Source: Streptomyces fulvorobeus
GTDB taxonomy: Bacteria > Actinomycetota > Actinomycetes > Streptomycetales > Streptomycetaceae
Direction of reading: 5' to 3'
NCBI RefSeq assembly: GCF_013167895.1
Contig: NZ_BLWC01000001.1
Span: 62,001 to 126,000 of the forward strand
Length of the DNA: 64,000 bases
Position 1 is the stretch's first letter. Each line of letters starts with the position of its first letter. Position numbers and translations under genes: made by a program. Of the stretch, positions 63,359-64,000 are shown piece by piece. The notes below the pieces were generated by a model. It was not told where the DNA came from, did not search any database, and worked only from the letters and a program-made list of their open reading frames with translations.

Positions 63359-63961
63359 ATGACCACGGCGAAAGACCTGTTCATCATCTCCATGGACCCG
63401 AGCTCACAGCATGCCGTGGGGCAGGGCGACCTGTCTCTCGCGCTCGCGGGAGCCGAGCTGGTCGATCTCATCGGTGCGGGGACAGTCGCCGTGGACGGGG
63501 ACCGCATCGTGCCGAGTGGTCCGTCGACGCTGGACGATCGGCTCATGGTCGAGGCCGCGGCAGGGCTCACTCGGCAGGCACCCTACGAGCGCATCGAGGA
63601 CTGGCTGTGGCGCCGGGGCCGAGACCTCTCGGCGGCATACCAGGCCGCCCTTGAGGAGGACGGTGAGCTGACGCGGAAGCGAAGCAGCAGGTTGCCCTTC
63701 GGCTCGGAACGGGTGGAAGCGGTTGATACACCCGCGCGCCGCAGGGCGGCCGACCGCTGGAAGGATAAGGAACCAGTACTGGCCGCCCTCGCCTCGGTCG
63801 TGGGGCTCGACGGCGAACGGTCCGACGAGCCCGGCCTCGATGACGAGGCGGTGATCACGGTGGTGGCCATCGTCCACGACGCGGTGATGGAACTGGAGGC
63901 CGTACGCCAGAGGCGGTCCATCGAGAACGCGGCCTTCGCGAATCTCTGGCGCGGACCGTGA
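63359..63961 (+). CDS. GPP34 (GOLPH3-like) family protein, second copy
   Basis: 200 residues; ATG 63359 follows GAGGGGAG. AKDLFIISMDPSSQHAVGQG, LSLALAGAELVDLIGAGTVA, IVPSGPSTLDDRLMVEAAAG and RRRAADRWKDKEPVLAALAS follow the bacterial GPP34 layout. It differs strongly from the protein at 20892 and is not a local duplicate. Such proteins are numerous in Streptomyces and have no proven role; membrane or phosphoinositide binding is assumed from the eukaryotic relative. Complete, ending 39 bases before the window edge. Confidence 0.85.
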   Translation: MTTAKDLFIISMDPSSQHAVGQGDLSLALAGAELVDLIGAGTVAVDGDRIVPSGPSTLDDRLMVEAAAGLTRQAPYERIEDWLWRRGRDLSAAYQAALEEDGELTRKRSSRLPFGSERVEAVDTPARRRAADRWKDKEPVLAALASVVGLDGERSDEPGLDDEAVITVVAIVHDAVMELEAVRQRRSIENAAFANLWRGP

Positions 63962-64000
63962 GTCGGATCACGGTCCGGAAGCGCGGTCAAGTCCGGCGGT

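Overview
The window looks like an accessory stretch of a Streptomyces chromosome, probably from a linear-chromosome arm. Coding is very GC-rich with G/C at most third codon positions. Tat and Sec exported proteins are frequent, and families common in streptomycetes recur (RHS, GPP34, HxlR, I36-like inhibitors, CebR-type operators). Insertion sequences and gene remnants are unusually dense. I saw no rRNA, tRNA or CRISPR array.

Layout. 1-1.3 kb: an NADP-dependent oxidoreductase (cut by the window edge) divergent from a MerR regulator, each preceded by a matching operator. 2.1-7.4 kb: a small possibly C2-like protein, a GNAT acetyltransferase, a Tat-exported PhoX-type phosphatase with a PHO-box-like repeat, an IS630 element bounded by TA that sits between phoX and its hairpin, and an I36-like secreted protein with an in-frame stop. 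7.6-14.6 kb: ANTAR, IS110, haem-peroxidase and trypsin remnants, a VioB-like ferritin-fold protein divergent from an Orn/Lys/Arg-type decarboxylase, and a toxin-antitoxin pair with a frameshifted toxin. 14.9-22.9 kb: a Tat-exported unknown, a 5'-truncated RHS protein with a basic C-terminal tip and a frameshifted putative immunity gene, GPP34, an HxlR/RidA divergent pair and a SnoaL-like remnant. 23.4-29.1 kb: an IS graveyard (DDE remnant, two IS5 copies, IS256, an intact-looking IS3, IS701) around one I36 inhibitor gene.

29.1-39.4 kb is a polysaccharide-degradation island on the minus strand: clan GH-A plus ricin lectin, GH43 plus ricin lectin, a GH71/99-like hydrolase with beta-trefoil repeats, a decayed CBM35 protein, and further on a CBM35-GH26-CBM2 mannanase. 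Two CebR-like palindromes precede the two transcription units, so cello- or manno-oligosaccharide induction is a reasonable inference.

40.4-50.6 kb is the most interesting part. It holds two acyl-ACP desaturases, an acyl carrier protein, a ketosynthase, a WS/DGAT-type acyltransferase, a group II amino-acid decarboxylase (frameshifted as read), an unrecognised protein and an MMPL exporter. I infer a compact pathway for an unsaturated lipid, possibly joined to a decarboxylated amino acid and exported; no single known pathway matches it.

50.9-64 kb: remnants (flavodoxin-like oxidoreductase, integrase tail, IS630), an M14 carboxypeptidase, a methyltransferase, a decayed IS5 element, an alpha/beta hydrolase coupled to a TetR regulator, several small membrane proteins (DUF1360, DUF4383, CtaG-like, DUF2243), a frameshifted MBL-fold hydrolase and a second GPP34 protein. 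Remnant calls are by eye and family names are from memory of motifs; no database search was possible.
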